From: Tritrichomonas musculus
Taxonomy: Eukaryota > Parabasalia > Tritrichomonadida > Tritrichomonadidae
Length of the DNA stretch: 64,000 nucleotides
Direction of reading: 5' to 3'
NCBI GenBank assembly: GCA_039105265.1
Contig: JAPFFF010000049.1
Span: forward strand, 744,001-808,000
Both the position numbers and the translations under genes were made by a program. Below the pieces are notes generated by a model. That model did no database searches, was not told the origin of the DNA, and saw only the letters and a program-made list of their open reading frames with translations. Below, in pieces: positions 18,981-29,564 of the stretch (the first letter of the stretch is position 1; each line of letters opens with the position of its first letter).

Positions 18981-18984
18981 AATG

Positions 18985-19505
18985 ATTTATTATAACATTT
19001 ATAGCCAGTTTGTTGATTGTAATTCCACTGATCTTGATTTTGAGTGAATCGATTGTTGATATAAATTTCACTGATCTTGCTGTTGAGAACTTCAATTTCT
19101 CTTTCTTTAGCTTCAACAGTGTATTGAAGTTCAGCAGTCTTGTCATTGAGTAATTCATTTCATTGATCTTGCAATTGAGTTCTTCGATCTCTCTATCCTT
19201 GGCTTCAATTGTTGATTGTAACTAACTGATCTTTCCGTTGAGTGCTTCGATTTCTCTGTTCTTGGTTTCAACTTGATTGAAGTTTAACAATCTTACCTAT
19301 GAGTGATTCAATTTTCGCTGCCATCTCTCAAGATCTTGCCATTGAGTGCTTCAATTTCTCTGTTCTTGGCTTCAACTGTTGATTGTAATTCAGCGATTTG
19401 TCCATTGAGGACTTCGATCGTTGAATTCAATTCATTGATCTTGCTGTTGAGTGTTTCAATCTCTCTGTTCTTGTCTTCAATAGCGGACTGTATCTCCGCA
19501 TTTAT
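18985..19505 (-). pseudogene. Decayed coiled-coil repeat gene (host-type)
   Basis: Read on the minus strand, this stretch gives heptads such as INELNSTIEVLNGQIAELQ and NREIEALN. They recur about every 35 codons, as in the large coiled-coil (viral A-type inclusion protein-like) families of T. vaginalis. At the DNA level the units share TTGAGTGCTTCAATTTCTCT-like blocks. The frame is interrupted several times by stops and small shifts and has no clear start, so it is a gene remnant. It is the best evidence of true host sequence in the window. Confidence 0.65.
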
Positions 19506-19919
19506 TTAATTAAAAATGATGTGGAAAAACATATCACATCAAAAGATATTGAAAATTTTCTACGTTAAATTTACACTCGGTGGGCTTTTTAACGTCAAAT
19601 TATGATTAATCTTAAAGTTTTTTTACTCTTTACTATATTTTTGGCTTTAAATATCATATTCACAAAAATATCAACTATTTATAAAATTTGGTTTTAAATA
19701 TCTTATTAAAAAATATGTAGGCTACTCATTTTTTTGAAATTAAAAAGTGCATTTTTTTCGATTAATTTTTAGAAATATTCAATAAATTTAAAATATGAAA
19801 TTGTATACACAATACATATTTATTTTATCTTAATTAGAACACATAATATCTATTATTCACGAACTTTTTTTCTGCAATATTATTTCCAATATCACAAAAT
19901 CAAGTTTATGTAATTGTTG
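19506..19919. other. AT-rich region without a gene
   Basis: About 410 bases of AT-rich DNA between the coiled-coil remnant and the family A fragment. It has runs of A and T but no open frame of note. The boundary with family A sequence, at about 19920, is abrupt and carries no terminal repeat. Confidence 0.7.
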
Positions 19920-20862
19920 TTTGATGCTTAATATCAAACATTTCGTCGATTCTTTTCACGACAAAACTGCATTTGAATTTTTCTGATATCTCTTTGATTT
20001 TGTTATTTGGCATCGATTTTGTTTGAACATAATATCGCAAGTGATTTATTTCTTCATCATTGAACACTCCTGACTGAATCAAAGCATAGACAAAACAATT
20101 GTCTTTATAATTTTTCTTATCTATCTTTGAGAATATTTGGAATTCACTGAGATCTAAATTAGATAAATTAATAAAAGGAAAGAATGAGCCTTCTGGTGTT
20201 GATCTATAATCTGGATCGATTTCGACTTCTTCATGATATAAAGCATGGTCATCTTCATCTTCTTTAATAACATCGAACTTAATTCCTTTATCGTCTAGTT
20301 GTTTTCTCAGAAAAAGTACATCATATTTGACTGGAATGAATTCAAAATTGACAGTTGGGTTTGTATCTGATTTCTCTTCTGACAAGTCTAATTCGCCTGA
20401 TATGTGACCTATTGTGCTCTCTATGTCATGTTTGTCGCTGAGAGTGAACCATTTTGCGTGTCCATCAAGTGTGTATGCTTTGACGACAACTTTTGATTTA
20501 TTTCGAATCTTATAGCAGTGTCGAAGCATCTCTGTAAATGCGAGTCTCTTGCACTCACTGTCTCCAATATCGACGTCAAAGGAGAACTCTTTTGCAGCCA
20601 TAAACATGAGTCTTTTGAGTTCTTTTTGAAATAACTCTTGATCATCCACTTCTTGTACTCTTTTTTCGTATGCTTGTCTTGCTTGTGTCTTTGATTCTTC
20701 ATAAAAGTCTATAGACAAGTTCATTATGTCATTATCTACATTTGATATATTGGTTTTCATCTTTTTCCCCGACAAGCCACTTCTCTGTAATCTCTGTATT
20801 TGATTTTGCTGTGTTTGAACAAGTTTTATCAATTCTTCTCTTGAAAGTTTGTTGAAGTCCAT
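19906..20862 (-). pseudogene. polB: Family A PolB, N-terminal fragment
   Basis: The first 312 or so residues match the PolB at 60072. They include the MDFNKLSREELIKLVQ start, a helical segment, and the DNCFVYALIQSG block that precedes the exonuclease domain. No polymerase or exonuclease catalytic motifs are in the fragment. The upstream initiator-like TCACACTT element is kept (20867-20874 on the minus strand). Confidence 0.8.
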
Positions 20863-21731
20863 TTTAAGTGTGATTAAATTGACCTTTATTAACCTAAAAA
20901 CCGTAGAAATATAAAAATAAAAGAATTAAAAATAAAAAGAAAAAATAAAAGAAAATTAAGAGAAGAATTGTTTATTAATGACCTTATGCTATTAAAAGTG
21001 TCTTTAAATAATGTTCAACCCACCATGCTGTAATTGTGGGTAAGTTTTTAGTATTCACATCTGGAGCATTATCCTGAAGTGATAGTAAATATTGGTAATC
21101 TCGAGGATCATTAACGAGCTTTTTTATTGAGGAAGTAAAGTCATTATAAAGATCTTGTTGGAGCTTGGATGTATTATAATCTTTGCTGTATTTATTTTTG
21201 AATTCTTCATGGACGAATATTAAACGTCTTGCTTCTTCTGATCTACTGATCTTTCTTTCTAGAGTTTTAGCAATTCCAGCTGGATCAACCTTTTCTCTAT
21301 TATCCCAGGCATTGTTTACCACTCTCATTAATTCATCTAAGAAAGCCTGATCTTTGCATACTCTTTTTGAAACAGATGCATAATCTATTTCCGGTGCTGG
21401 TGCTGGTGGAGGTGGAGGTGGTGGTGGTATCTTTAGTTTTGTAATTTGTTCCTCCAGGTTCTTGATCTTGGTCTCATAATCTGCTTTTTGCTTTTCCAGC
21501 TTTTTGTCCACATATTTGGTCATTATTTGACGAATTCTCCAATCCAACTTTGTGAGTGGATTTGGCTGCTGATCGGATTGGAGAATTATGTCCATTAATC
21601 TTTCCCAACTTTTTGTCTCTTCCTCTGGTTCAGCTGGCAAAAAATTTATGACATGGCCAGGTTCTATTTGCAAATGAGGTTCTTCTTCCTCCTCTTGTTG
21701 CTTATTCAGCAAGTTTTGCAGTAATTGATTC
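19920..21731 (-). mobile_element. Internal fragment of Polinton family A
   Basis: 1812 bases matching 59197-61014 of the right-hand A copy in reverse complement. They include the end of the leucine/glutamine-repeat protein, the promoter spacer and the first third of PolB. The match is close to identical. The main length difference is six bases in the proline run. Neither end is a Polinton terminus: the left edge meets AT-rich DNA and the right edge meets family B polymerase sequence. It is a recent fragment, moved or left by rearrangement. Confidence 0.85.
20984..21731 (-). pseudogene. Family A coiled-coil protein, C-terminal fragment
   Basis: Corresponds to the C-terminal part of the 425-residue protein at 58673-59950. 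It carries an acidic stretch, a coiled coil (LEKQKADYETKIKNLEEQI), a proline run, and a conserved helical domain ending ITAWWVEHYLKTLLIA. The Leu/Gln repeats of the full-length protein are not included. It stands directly before the PolB fragment, as in the full element. Confidence 0.75.
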
Positions 21732-24126
21732 TAGTAAAGCATTTCATTACTGTTTGTTTATCGATGACTTCTTTATAATCACTTGATTTGATGTTGTTCT
21801 TCTTCAATGAAACACCTTTGAGCTTTAATGATATTGTTCTATCATCACTCCATATCGTATAACATTTAGCGCATAAAGCAACTTGATTTGCTCCGAACTT
21901 CTCAACACAGGCTCCTAAAATCTTTTTCTCATCATATACATCACTGACTGCAGGATTTGGCATAAATGAATAAATGTGTTTGTCATAAAATGTTTTGTCT
22001 TTGATGACATAATCAAACAGCTGATTAATCGGTTTATTCATATCGCCTGCGATTGACATGTAAAGACTATCTGTATCGACCGAGTTAAAATGAATCTTAT
22101 TCATGTAAATACATTTGTAAATAAAGTCATAAATGAAAGTCAAATACCAGTATTTCGCATTGTCAAGTGTAAAGAATGATTCCTGAAGACATGTATTACA
22201 TTTGAATGAATGAGGTCGTGATTGTATCAAATAACAATCATTTGACAATTTACATCCATTGCGATAAGTATCGGATGCAATCAATTGAAAGGCTTTATTT
22301 TTATCAACAATTCTGACTTTATTTAAGTTCTCTGAATTCATACCGTCATAATCGTAAGAACTGTTCATGCTAATCTTGTAAAACTTTTCGTTTCCGTGTG
22401 TCTTTCCCGACAATATATCCTGACGCTTCTTCATAAACTCACAAACAATTTGATTGAATCCGTCATGAGCTTCATATAAACTTAAGCTCTTAATGTCATC
22501 AACGATAAGTCCGTGATCAATTAAAAACCATAAATAATAATTCGAGAACGTCATAAATGTACCGCATGTATCAAGCAACATTGTCAGCTTTCTTGTTTCT
22601 TTATCTGCTGAATTCAATTTATTGTCTTTCATATATTTGTACATATAACTTCCAATCGTTTGTTCATCATTCATTATATTGATGTTTCTAAACACAGGAG
22701 GGAAATTAATCAAATCATTGATTTTATTCTTTGGACATCTCAATCTGACTTCAGCTTTGAATATAAACTCAGGGTTTGCATCAAATCGTTTCTTTGATTG
22801 AATGATATTCATTGAAGCATTGAACACCTTTTCATTCTTGTTTCCTTGCTCATCATAAACATCAAATCGTTTTATAAATGAGCCAGGCATGAACATGATT
22901 CCTCCGTGATAAGGATTGAATGAATGTTTTACTGAACTGAATGATGAAGGATACAATGAATTGAAATCAATACCAGCCACGTGTGAGACTATGTTTGAAG
23001 TGTCATAACTAATGATTCTGTCATTAACGGCATCATATTTGAGTTTATTGATTAATGTTTGACCTCTAATGTTCACTCGATGAAGAACATTTGATAATCC
23101 TCCCGTTATGTTCTCTCTCAAATTGTAATATTCTTTTTCATCAGTTATGAGTGTTGGTAAATGATGGAGCTTGCAGAATTTCTTCAATTGTATTTTGGTT
23201 CTTGTTATCTTGTCATCATCACGTTGTTACAAACGATTCCATTCAGCACAAGCCAGTAGGCAGTTATCAATTTGATGTCCTTTGCTGTTATCTATTCTGT
23301 CTAGTGTTGGTTTGTTGTTGTAAGTAAAGTGTTCACCACACAAATGACATTTACCTGTTTCATTTGATTCATACAATTTCATGAATGCATTAAAATCCTT
23401 TTCACTAACACATTTTGATATATCACGTTGCTTTTGGTTCATCTTGTTGTGTTTCTCATCTTGCTTTCGATAACTGTTGCATTTATAGTTCCACCATTTG
23501 TTATCTGGCTTAAATGTATTCATCTTGTTTATGGTTTCATAATCGTTCTTCGGATTGAAATCTTTGTAAGCGAGAGCATATTTGATACATGATGCGTTCT
23601 TTGATAACGAAAGATTACTTATCAAATCAACTTTATATACAGCATTCATTTGAATAAGGTTGTCAATCGGTTTAATCATCATTTCAACATCATTGTCATT
23701 GTATGATAACAAGTAATCCCATCGAGTCGCAAACCTCTTTGAATCTATCAAATACTCTTCATAATCAGCTTTAGTTAATGGGTTCTTTTGATTGAGATAA
23801 CTGTAAAAATCTTCATATTTGAACGGTTCACTCTTTGATAACACTTCATTATAATTATCACTGTTGATTGCTTCATAAGGAAATACACCTTTCGAACTGT
23901 TTGATACACCCCCAAAATCGATTCCGAATTGTTTGAGCGTACCACCAGCTACAAATGCCTGAGCGTCAATGAATCGTAATCGAATGGGATACTTTGATGA
24001 TTTCAATATGAATTGTTTCAATGATGAAGCAGTTCCAATCATTCCGCTATCGATAGACCAATGATTTTTAATCAATTGCTCTTTGAATAAGTTTGAATCA
24101 AATCGTGATGAATTAAAACCGAACAC
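21732..24126 (-). pseudogene. polB: Family B DNA polymerase, C-terminal portion (broken, split by element C)
   Basis: From the element C junction leftward it shows Exo II (GFNSSRFDSN), Exo III (YNDNDVEMM), an HNH-like zinc module (CHLCGEHF, TLDRIDNSKGH, NCLLAC), palm motif A (DFNSLYPS), the motif B region (KISMNSSY) and motif C (DTDSLY). This is the protein-primed DNA_pol_B_2 type. The gene is disrupted by the 17.3 kb element C and broken about once more. It ends in the family A fragment, so the original C-terminus is not seen. Confidence 0.85.
24122..24126. repeat. Target-site duplication of element C, left (AACAC)
   Basis: AACAC immediately outside the AGTAGTT... terminus is repeated at 41440-41444 just outside the other terminus. 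A 5-6 bp duplication is usual for Polinton integration. Confidence 0.8.
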
Positions 24127-24438
24127 AGTAGTTATAAGATGGGGCCAGCTCCCGGGAGATACTTTGGCCTTGATTTTCGGGTCCGATTTTCAATACGAAG
24201 GTTGACCTGTCTTCTAGCATTCATTTTTGAGGTTATGTTTCAATACTAGGAGCTCAAACTTGTGAAATGCTGAAATTTCAAAAAAAGTACCCAAAAATGG
24301 ATGTTTTGAAGGGGTTTGGAGGCAAAAATAATGTCCGAATTCAGGCCCATTTTGATGCAAAAAGAGAATGTAAAAGAGCAGATTTTCATGAAAAATGGTG
24401 TACAGGAAGATATCAATCTTTTTTGTAAGGGATAATTT
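24127..24438 (+). repeat. Terminal inverted repeat of element C, left
   Basis: Begins AGTAGTTATAAGATGGGG and ends near GGGATAATTT. It matches 41128-41439 in reverse complement with only a base change or two and a one-base length difference in a T run. The inner end coincides with the stop of the first gene. Confidence 0.92.
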
Positions 24439-24775
24439 AATAAATTAGTTTTAGAAAAACCTTGAATGTGTCTGGTTTAATTTCATTTCCAAGTGGATCA
24501 GTCCACCATAGTTTGAAGTCTCGTTTATTCCCAATATATTCATATTTTCTATTATCATCCGGAGGCATCACGTTGGCATACCATACTAACGAATCACAGT
24601 ATTTGTCACGTTGAATGAATGATGCATGTAGTTCGCTTTCGCCATCTAGATATCCATTACATGTACAGCGAGCATATTGGAATACGATGTATTTAGGATT
24701 CTTTGAGTAGACAAAATCGATGGGAAATTGATTCTCACATGTGTCTGTTATGAAGTATGTCTTGCTTGTTTTCAT
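24437..24775 (-). CDS. Small conserved protein shared by families B and C, 112 aa
   Basis: Function unknown. Motifs DFVYSKNPKYIVFQY (about residues 20-34) and RKYEYIGNKRD (about 78-88) match the family B protein at 16017. The sequence has several Cys, Trp and Tyr residues, looks beta-rich and has no signal peptide. The stop lies at the inner edge of the TIR. It is divergent in position between families, which suggests an independent function rather than part of the capsid operon. Confidence 0.6.
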   Translation of the reverse strand: MKTSKTYFITDTCENQFPIDFVYSKNPKYIVFQYARCTCNGYLDGESELHASFIQRDKYCDSLVWYANVMPPDDNRKYEYIGNKRDFKLWWTDPLGNEIKPDTFKVFLKLIY

Positions 24776-24817
24776 TTGATTTCATACAAAAATAAAGCCA
24801 TCTACATATTCTTTCAT

Positions 24818-26524
24818 TTAGTAGTATCCATCTGGAACACCATTTGCAAAGTATTTAACGGAACCTCTTGCCCATGTGAAGTATGTGTCTGTGCAAACCC
24901 ACATTTCGGGCGATGGAGGGTGTACGTTTGGATTGTTAACATCAAAGTTATAATATGTATCGTTTGCACCTCTATACAAAGGTTGACCTTTGAATTTGAT
25001 TGTAACTGTGTTTCCACCAGTATCAACACCATCGAATACATATCCAGAATTAGTACGTTCAAGTTGGAAGTTGATACAAAAGCTGGTGGCATCGGAGATA
25101 GTATTCTTATAACGTGTTCCGTCAGGTGCATTCAAAGACATTGTCCAAGAATCTTCAAGTTCATGGGATGGTCTGAGAGAGCCATCTAATTCATTACTTA
25201 TTAATTGATATTGATAGAAACGTGGACCAATAGTTGAATCAAATTCTGTATCTGGATACTTAACATTGTTGATGGTGAGCTGTACATTCTGGTACATAAT
25301 ATTATCGAAACATGTTATTTCATTAGTTCTTTTAGGGAACATGACTGTGATGTTGGTAGCATTTGAAAGAGCAATTGATTTAGAAACATCTAGACCTGCA
25401 TCTGTTGCAAGACCTTGGAAACCTTCACGTACAAGTTGCTGAGATGGAATTAGAAGAGGTGTGTTGAGTTCACGAATGAGTCCATTGAGGCAGTCAGGTT
25501 TGATTCCAAAGCCGGCAAGATCTGATTTCATGGTTACAATGGTTCCACCACGACAGTTAAGAATTACTTCTTCAGTCTTGTATGCAATGACTTTAGTAGA
25601 ATCACCAAGGACTGGAAGTGTTTGGAAACCATCATTTTGCAAATCATTTGAACCATCTTGAGGAGCATCTGCAAGCTTGTATTCAGTTACAATTGTTGCT
25701 GGAGAACCAATTTGAGAGAACTTGTTTGAGAATGTCATGTTGGCTGGAACGTCTTGCTCTATGGTAGAACAGTTAAGGAGTTCTTCAATTTCTTTAACAA
25801 CAGATGGTTGGACTTGATGCCAAACTAATGCTTCTGTTGATGATTTAATTTCTTCTTCAATCTCTCCACAAATGGAGTTTGGATAGAGTTGCCAAGCTTG
25901 GAATGCAAGCTGATCTGTAAAGTAAATGGATGCTTCAAATGTGACTCTATGAGGTTTACCGTCTGCAAGTAATGTAAGTGGAACGTAAACACCACATACT
26001 GAAGGGCTCATGCGAGATGTATTCTCCCACAACGAATACCTGTGTTTGGCAGGCTCTTTGGCATCAATTGGTTTGATAGAATTGTATGCAAATGATTCAC
26101 GAATGAGTTCATCTTGCTGATATTCTTTAAGCATAACGTTATCAATCCATAAGCGAGCATCTGAAAAGAGTTCTACCGCATGTTTGAAACCAATGAATAT
26201 ACGATTTAAGTTTGCTGTATCATCATCTAAATGCAATTCTTTATTAAGTTGGACTACAAGATCAAGCTTTGCTGTAACGAAATTCTTTTCCATTTGTGAG
26301 ATGGTATGACCTTGATGTGTCCATTTGATTTTAGTTTTGGTTCCAATTGGCATGGGAGCATCTTTATCATCAACATCTTCTGTAAACCATCCAAATGTAT
26401 GATCACCACCATTGTATGCAATGAGATTTCGAAGTTTTGATTGGAAGAATTTTAGGACATCACCTTCGTCATTACCGGTGTTCTTGAGTTGAGCGTTCTG
26501 ATATGTCATTCTTTGAGCTTGCAT
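24818..26524 (-). CDS. MCP: Major capsid protein, double jelly-roll type, family C
   Basis: 568 residues. Landmarks along the chain are FGWFTEDVDDK (about 40), the KLDLVVQLNKEL strand (about 88), RIFIGFKHAVELFSD, SLWENTSRMSP, GVYVPLTLL, LAFQAWQLYPNSICGE and the late TRYKNTISDATSFCINF. These line up with the family B capsid protein at 12820 and more loosely with family A at 3354, in keeping with a double jelly-roll fold. The reading frame is open from end to end. Confidence 0.83.
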   Translation of the reverse strand: MQAQRMTYQNAQLKNTGNDEGDVLKFFQSKLRNLIAYNGGDHTFGWFTEDVDDKDAPMPIGTKTKIKWTHQGHTISQMEKNFVTAKLDLVVQLNKELHLDDDTANLNRIFIGFKHAVELFSDARLWIDNVMLKEYQQDELIRESFAYNSIKPIDAKEPAKHRYSLWENTSRMSPSVCGVYVPLTLLADGKPHRVTFEASIYFTDQLAFQAWQLYPNSICGEIEEEIKSSTEALVWHQVQPSVVKEIEELLNCSTIEQDVPANMTFSNKFSQIGSPATIVTEYKLADAPQDGSNDLQNDGFQTLPVLGDSTKVIAYKTEEVILNCRGGTIVTMKSDLAGFGIKPDCLNGLIRELNTPLLIPSQQLVREGFQGLATDAGLDVSKSIALSNATNITVMFPKRTNEITCFDNIMYQNVQLTINNVKYPDTEFDSTIGPRFYQYQLISNELDGSLRPSHELEDSWTMSLNAPDGTRYKNTISDATSFCINFQLERTNSGYVFDGVDTGGNTVTIKFKGQPLYRGANDTYYNFDVNNPNVHPPSPEMWVCTDTYFTWARGSVKYFANGVPDGYY

Positions 26525-26580
26525 TAAAAAAGATTCGTGTGAAGTTACATTTTTGAGATTTTAATACAAACCCAAAGAAA

Positions 26581-26928
26581 ATGGCATTCGGGACCTGGTT
26601 TAAGAACTTGCTGGTGAAAGGAAAAAATTTCATAAAGAAAGCATCACCATACATTCGTAAGGGAATTGAAATAGCACGAAAAGTTGGACCTATGTTTGGT
26701 GATACAGTTGGCGGCATCGTTAATAGTATTGCTAATGGAGCTGATTACTTACTCAATAAAGTTGCGCCAATTCCACCTAAAACAAACCCAATCAAACCAA
26801 AACCTTTACCAATAGATTTCACAAATTTTGATTCAATAATTAAAGATGATTCAAACAATAAGGTGGAAATGATTCAAAGACCAATTCTTGGTGGAAATAA
26901 AGGTAGACTAACTCCAATCTTGAAGTGA
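26581..26928 (+). CDS. Small amphipathic virion-type protein, family C, 115 aa
   Basis: The N-terminus MAFGTWFKNLLVKGKNFIKK is amphipathic and basic, followed by a Gly/Ala-rich helical stretch (MFGDTVGGIVNSIANGADYL), a Pro/Lys hinge and a tail. It is the counterpart by position and composition of the proteins at 12511 and 5560, and is divergently placed beside the capsid gene. It may be a membrane-lytic or DNA-coating minor virion protein. Confidence 0.55.
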   Translation: MAFGTWFKNLLVKGKNFIKKASPYIRKGIEIARKVGPMFGDTVGGIVNSIANGADYLLNKVAPIPPKTNPIKPKPLPIDFTNFDSIIKDDSNNKVEMIQRPILGGNKGRLTPILK

Positions 26929-26983
26929 TTTAAATGAGTCCATTGATGGTTTAATGTGATTGTTTATTTTTATGTGACATCAA

Positions 26984-27337
26984 ATGGAAGTAAAAGTGAT
27001 TGGACCCATTAAAGAATATTTGAAAACATTTAATACTCCAGATGAATTCAATCTGTGGTATGCTAAAAATAAAGACGAGATTGATAAGATTACGACTCAT
27101 AAACTTAATAAGATGTATTACATTGAGGGATATCGTATTACCAAAATCAAAGGTGTACTTTGTCTAAAGAAAGCTGTCAAGAAACAGGTAGATGATTCGC
27201 AAAATGATTCACAAAATGATCGTGAAAATGAGTCTGCAATCTTGGATATACAGAATGAAATAGAGCAACTCAAAAGTGATATTCTTGCAATCAAGACAGC
27301 CATCAACGACATTGTTAAAGTAATTAATGGTGAATGA
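26984..27337 (+). CDS. Globular-plus-coiled-coil protein, family C, 117 aa
   Basis: Residues 13-60 carry EFNLWYAKN, LNKMYYI, YRITKIKG and LCLKK, shared with family B at 12004. Residues 70-113 are a coiled coil (ILDIQNEIEQLKSDILAIKTAI). It lies in a same-strand run between the amphipathic protein and the ATPase, so a virion or packaging accessory role is inferred. Confidence 0.65.
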   Translation: MEVKVIGPIKEYLKTFNTPDEFNLWYAKNKDEIDKITTHKLNKMYYIEGYRITKIKGVLCLKKAVKKQVDDSQNDSQNDRENESAILDIQNEIEQLKSDILAIKTAINDIVKVINGE

Positions 27338-27479
27338 TATTCTTAAAACCTTTTTGCAAATATTTTTGAATCCATTTTCATTAGGATTTTGCGACTGCGT
27401 GATTTCACGCACTCATGTTTTTGGACATATTTTGAGACTTTTGCAAGCCTATGTTTGCATCCATTTTAATTAACTGTAA

Positions 27480-28301
27480 ATGTATAATCAAAGCTTTACG
27501 ACTTCGTTTGGGAATCAAGACTCATTCAGCTACGTTCATGATATGGTTAGAGATTGCTTGAGAAGAAATAAAGGGCAAGTCACGAATGCATTGATCAGAA
27601 AGATTCACAAAGACATCAATATTTACTATAATTCTGTGAATATATTCGTTGGCAAACAAGGTTCCGGAAAGACGTTATCAGCAATTGAAGAAATCATTAA
27701 AATAGCTTCAATTCCAAATGCAGCACATCTTCTCATATATGTATCCAAAACAGGTGAACAGAAAGATGTTACATTTGAGTCATTAAGGGAACTCATTGAA
27801 ATACCAATAGCATATGTTTCCCAAGAGAATGCTGAAGAATATGTTAATGCATTATTGAATTATAAGCAACTATATTACACAATAAGGAAGGAACATTTAG
27901 AGAATCAAATCATTGATGAGCAACGAATCGAGATATTCAAAGCATTGAAAGTTAATGATTTTCGTGCACCAATGTTGCATACCTTGATACTATTTGATGA
28001 TATTGCTAATAACAAATTACTTGCAAATGAGAAATCATATTTCAATAATCTGATGACTACATGTCGACATAATCATATATCATTCTTCTTGAATGTCCAG
28101 TTCTGGAAATCGTTATCAACAACCATTAAATCAAATGTCTCTACGGTATTCGTATTTGGGACATATTCAAAAGAGCAGTTGAGATACATTACTCATCAGA
28201 TTACTATGAGCATATCATTTGATGAATTGTATGAGCGATACAAAAATATGAATAAACATCATAAGATCATAATCGATTGCAATAATGGGAATGTAATATA
28301 G
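27480..28301 (+). CDS. Genome-packaging ATPase, family C
   Basis: 273 residues. Walker A is GKQGSGKT at 58-65 and Walker B is LILFDDIAN near 168-176, followed by TTCRHNHISFF, which parallels TKTRHYNITC in family A. It fits the FtsK/HerA-type ATPases that pump DNA into Polinton and large-virus capsids. Length is normal and the frame is open. Confidence 0.87.
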   Translation: MYNQSFTTSFGNQDSFSYVHDMVRDCLRRNKGQVTNALIRKIHKDINIYYNSVNIFVGKQGSGKTLSAIEEIIKIASIPNAAHLLIYVSKTGEQKDVTFESLRELIEIPIAYVSQENAEEYVNALLNYKQLYYTIRKEHLENQIIDEQRIEIFKALKVNDFRAPMLHTLILFDDIANNKLLANEKSYFNNLMTTCRHNHISFFLNVQFWKSLSTTIKSNVSTVFVFGTYSKEQLRYITHQITMSISFDELYERYKNMNKHHKIIIDCNNGNVI

Positions 28302-28335
28302 AATATGTTCTGAAACGATTCACAAAGTATTATTT

Positions 28336-29547
28336 TTATTCATAGATTGCTTGCATTTGTCGTTGTTTCATGGCCCATGAATTTGTTAATGAATTTCTGA
28401 AATCGTCATTTCTATTTAATGATGCAACAATCTTGTTCTTGACATCAGTAAAGAACTGTTCTCTTTGTGTAGATAACATGTCATGAACATATGCTTTGAT
28501 ACGTTCTTTAACAGCTGCTTTATTGAATAACCATTGTTCGAATTGTTTAGAACATTTACTTCCATCAGTCCAATTGACTTCATAATCTGGAGTTGATCTA
28601 CGCTTCATTGAAGCGAAATCTTGACGCAATGCTGGCAATTGATTAGCAATAGAATTAAGGAATGGAATCTTAACGTTAGTATCATAGAATTTAGAAGCCA
28701 TTGTTGCTTCATAAGCTTTCTTTCCACTGAGATCTATTGCAATACTACGTGCTAATTTAGCTTTCTCAACGTTATTACCTGCTACCTGACGGAATGCTGC
28801 TTTACAAGCTGGAGCGACAATCAATTGTGCGAATGCCCTATATGGAGAGAATTTAGTAGGTGCATGAGTTGTATGTTTCTTATATTTACGTCTGAATTCT
28901 TCAGTAGTTGGATCTTCTCCACCCCATGCAGTGATTGCAGACATATCATCGTTATATTCAGGTGCATAATATTCATCATTTAAGAATTTACGATAAGATT
29001 GTTCTTTACGTCTTTGTGGTGTTGGATGTGTTCGATAATATTCACCTTTGAATGGAAAATCTGATGCTTTGGTTGTGTATCCATTAACTGCTACAATTTT
29101 GCCATCACGTCTGACAACGAATTCATCAATTCCATCTTCATCAAGGTCTTCAGAACCACCTGTATATCTATTATTTCCACCAGTTGGTTTGGCATTCCAT
29201 AAACTGAATTGACTTGGCATGAAGTTTGCGGATCTGACAATATCACGTGCTTGTCTACTGCTAACAAGATTCTTTAATGTATGCTGCTTGATGTCTTCAG
29301 CATCTTCTGAATTATAATTGAAACCAATTGGAATTCTTGCTGTATGTCTACGTTCATGAACCTCTACAGGTAATTCTTCTTCTGGGAAATGTTGATTATA
29401 AACGAGTTGTCTACTTCTACTTGGTTGACGAATTTGAATGACTTCTTCATGTGCAGGTTCAGGTAATGGTTGTGGTTGTGGATTCTCTTGAGGCGGGAGT
29501 GCTGGTATATCTGACATTTGCCTTGACGCAAAAATATTATCAAGCAT
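28336..29547 (-). CDS. Protein with DxDxDG loop and VNGY motif, 403 aa
   Basis: Residues 1-70 are Pro/Gln/Arg-rich. Near residue 133 a loop DLDEDGIDEFVV fits an EF-hand/dockerin-like calcium loop. Then come GKIVAVNGYTTKASDFPFKGEYY and THPTPQRR. A similar D-x-D-G-x-x-D, VNGY, S-D-[YF]-P arrangement recurs in hypothetical proteins of Polinton-like viruses, from memory. The remainder is helical. A structural or scaffold role is possible but unproven. No counterpart is seen in family A. Confidence 0.55.
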   Translation of the reverse strand: MLDNIFASRQMSDIPALPPQENPQPQPLPEPAHEEVIQIRQPSRSRQLVYNQHFPEEELPVEVHERRHTARIPIGFNYNSEDAEDIKQHTLKNLVSSRQARDIVRSANFMPSQFSLWNAKPTGGNNRYTGGSEDLDEDGIDEFVVRRDGKIVAVNGYTTKASDFPFKGEYYRTHPTPQRRKEQSYRKFLNDEYYAPEYNDDMSAITAWGGEDPTTEEFRRKYKKHTTHAPTKFSPYRAFAQLIVAPACKAAFRQVAGNNVEKAKLARSIAIDLSGKKAYEATMASKFYDTNVKIPFLNSIANQLPALRQDFASMKRRSTPDYEVNWTDGSKCSKQFEQWLFNKAAVKERIKAYVHDMLSTQREQFFTDVKNKIVASLNRNDDFRNSLTNSWAMKQRQMQAIYE

Positions 29548-29564
29548 CTCTTGATATGATTAAT

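Noticed and set aside
19303-19509. Plus-strand 68-codon frame with signal-like hydrophobic stretches
   Set aside because: Antisense of the decayed coiled-coil repeat gene; hydrophobicity comes from reverse-complemented heptad codons.
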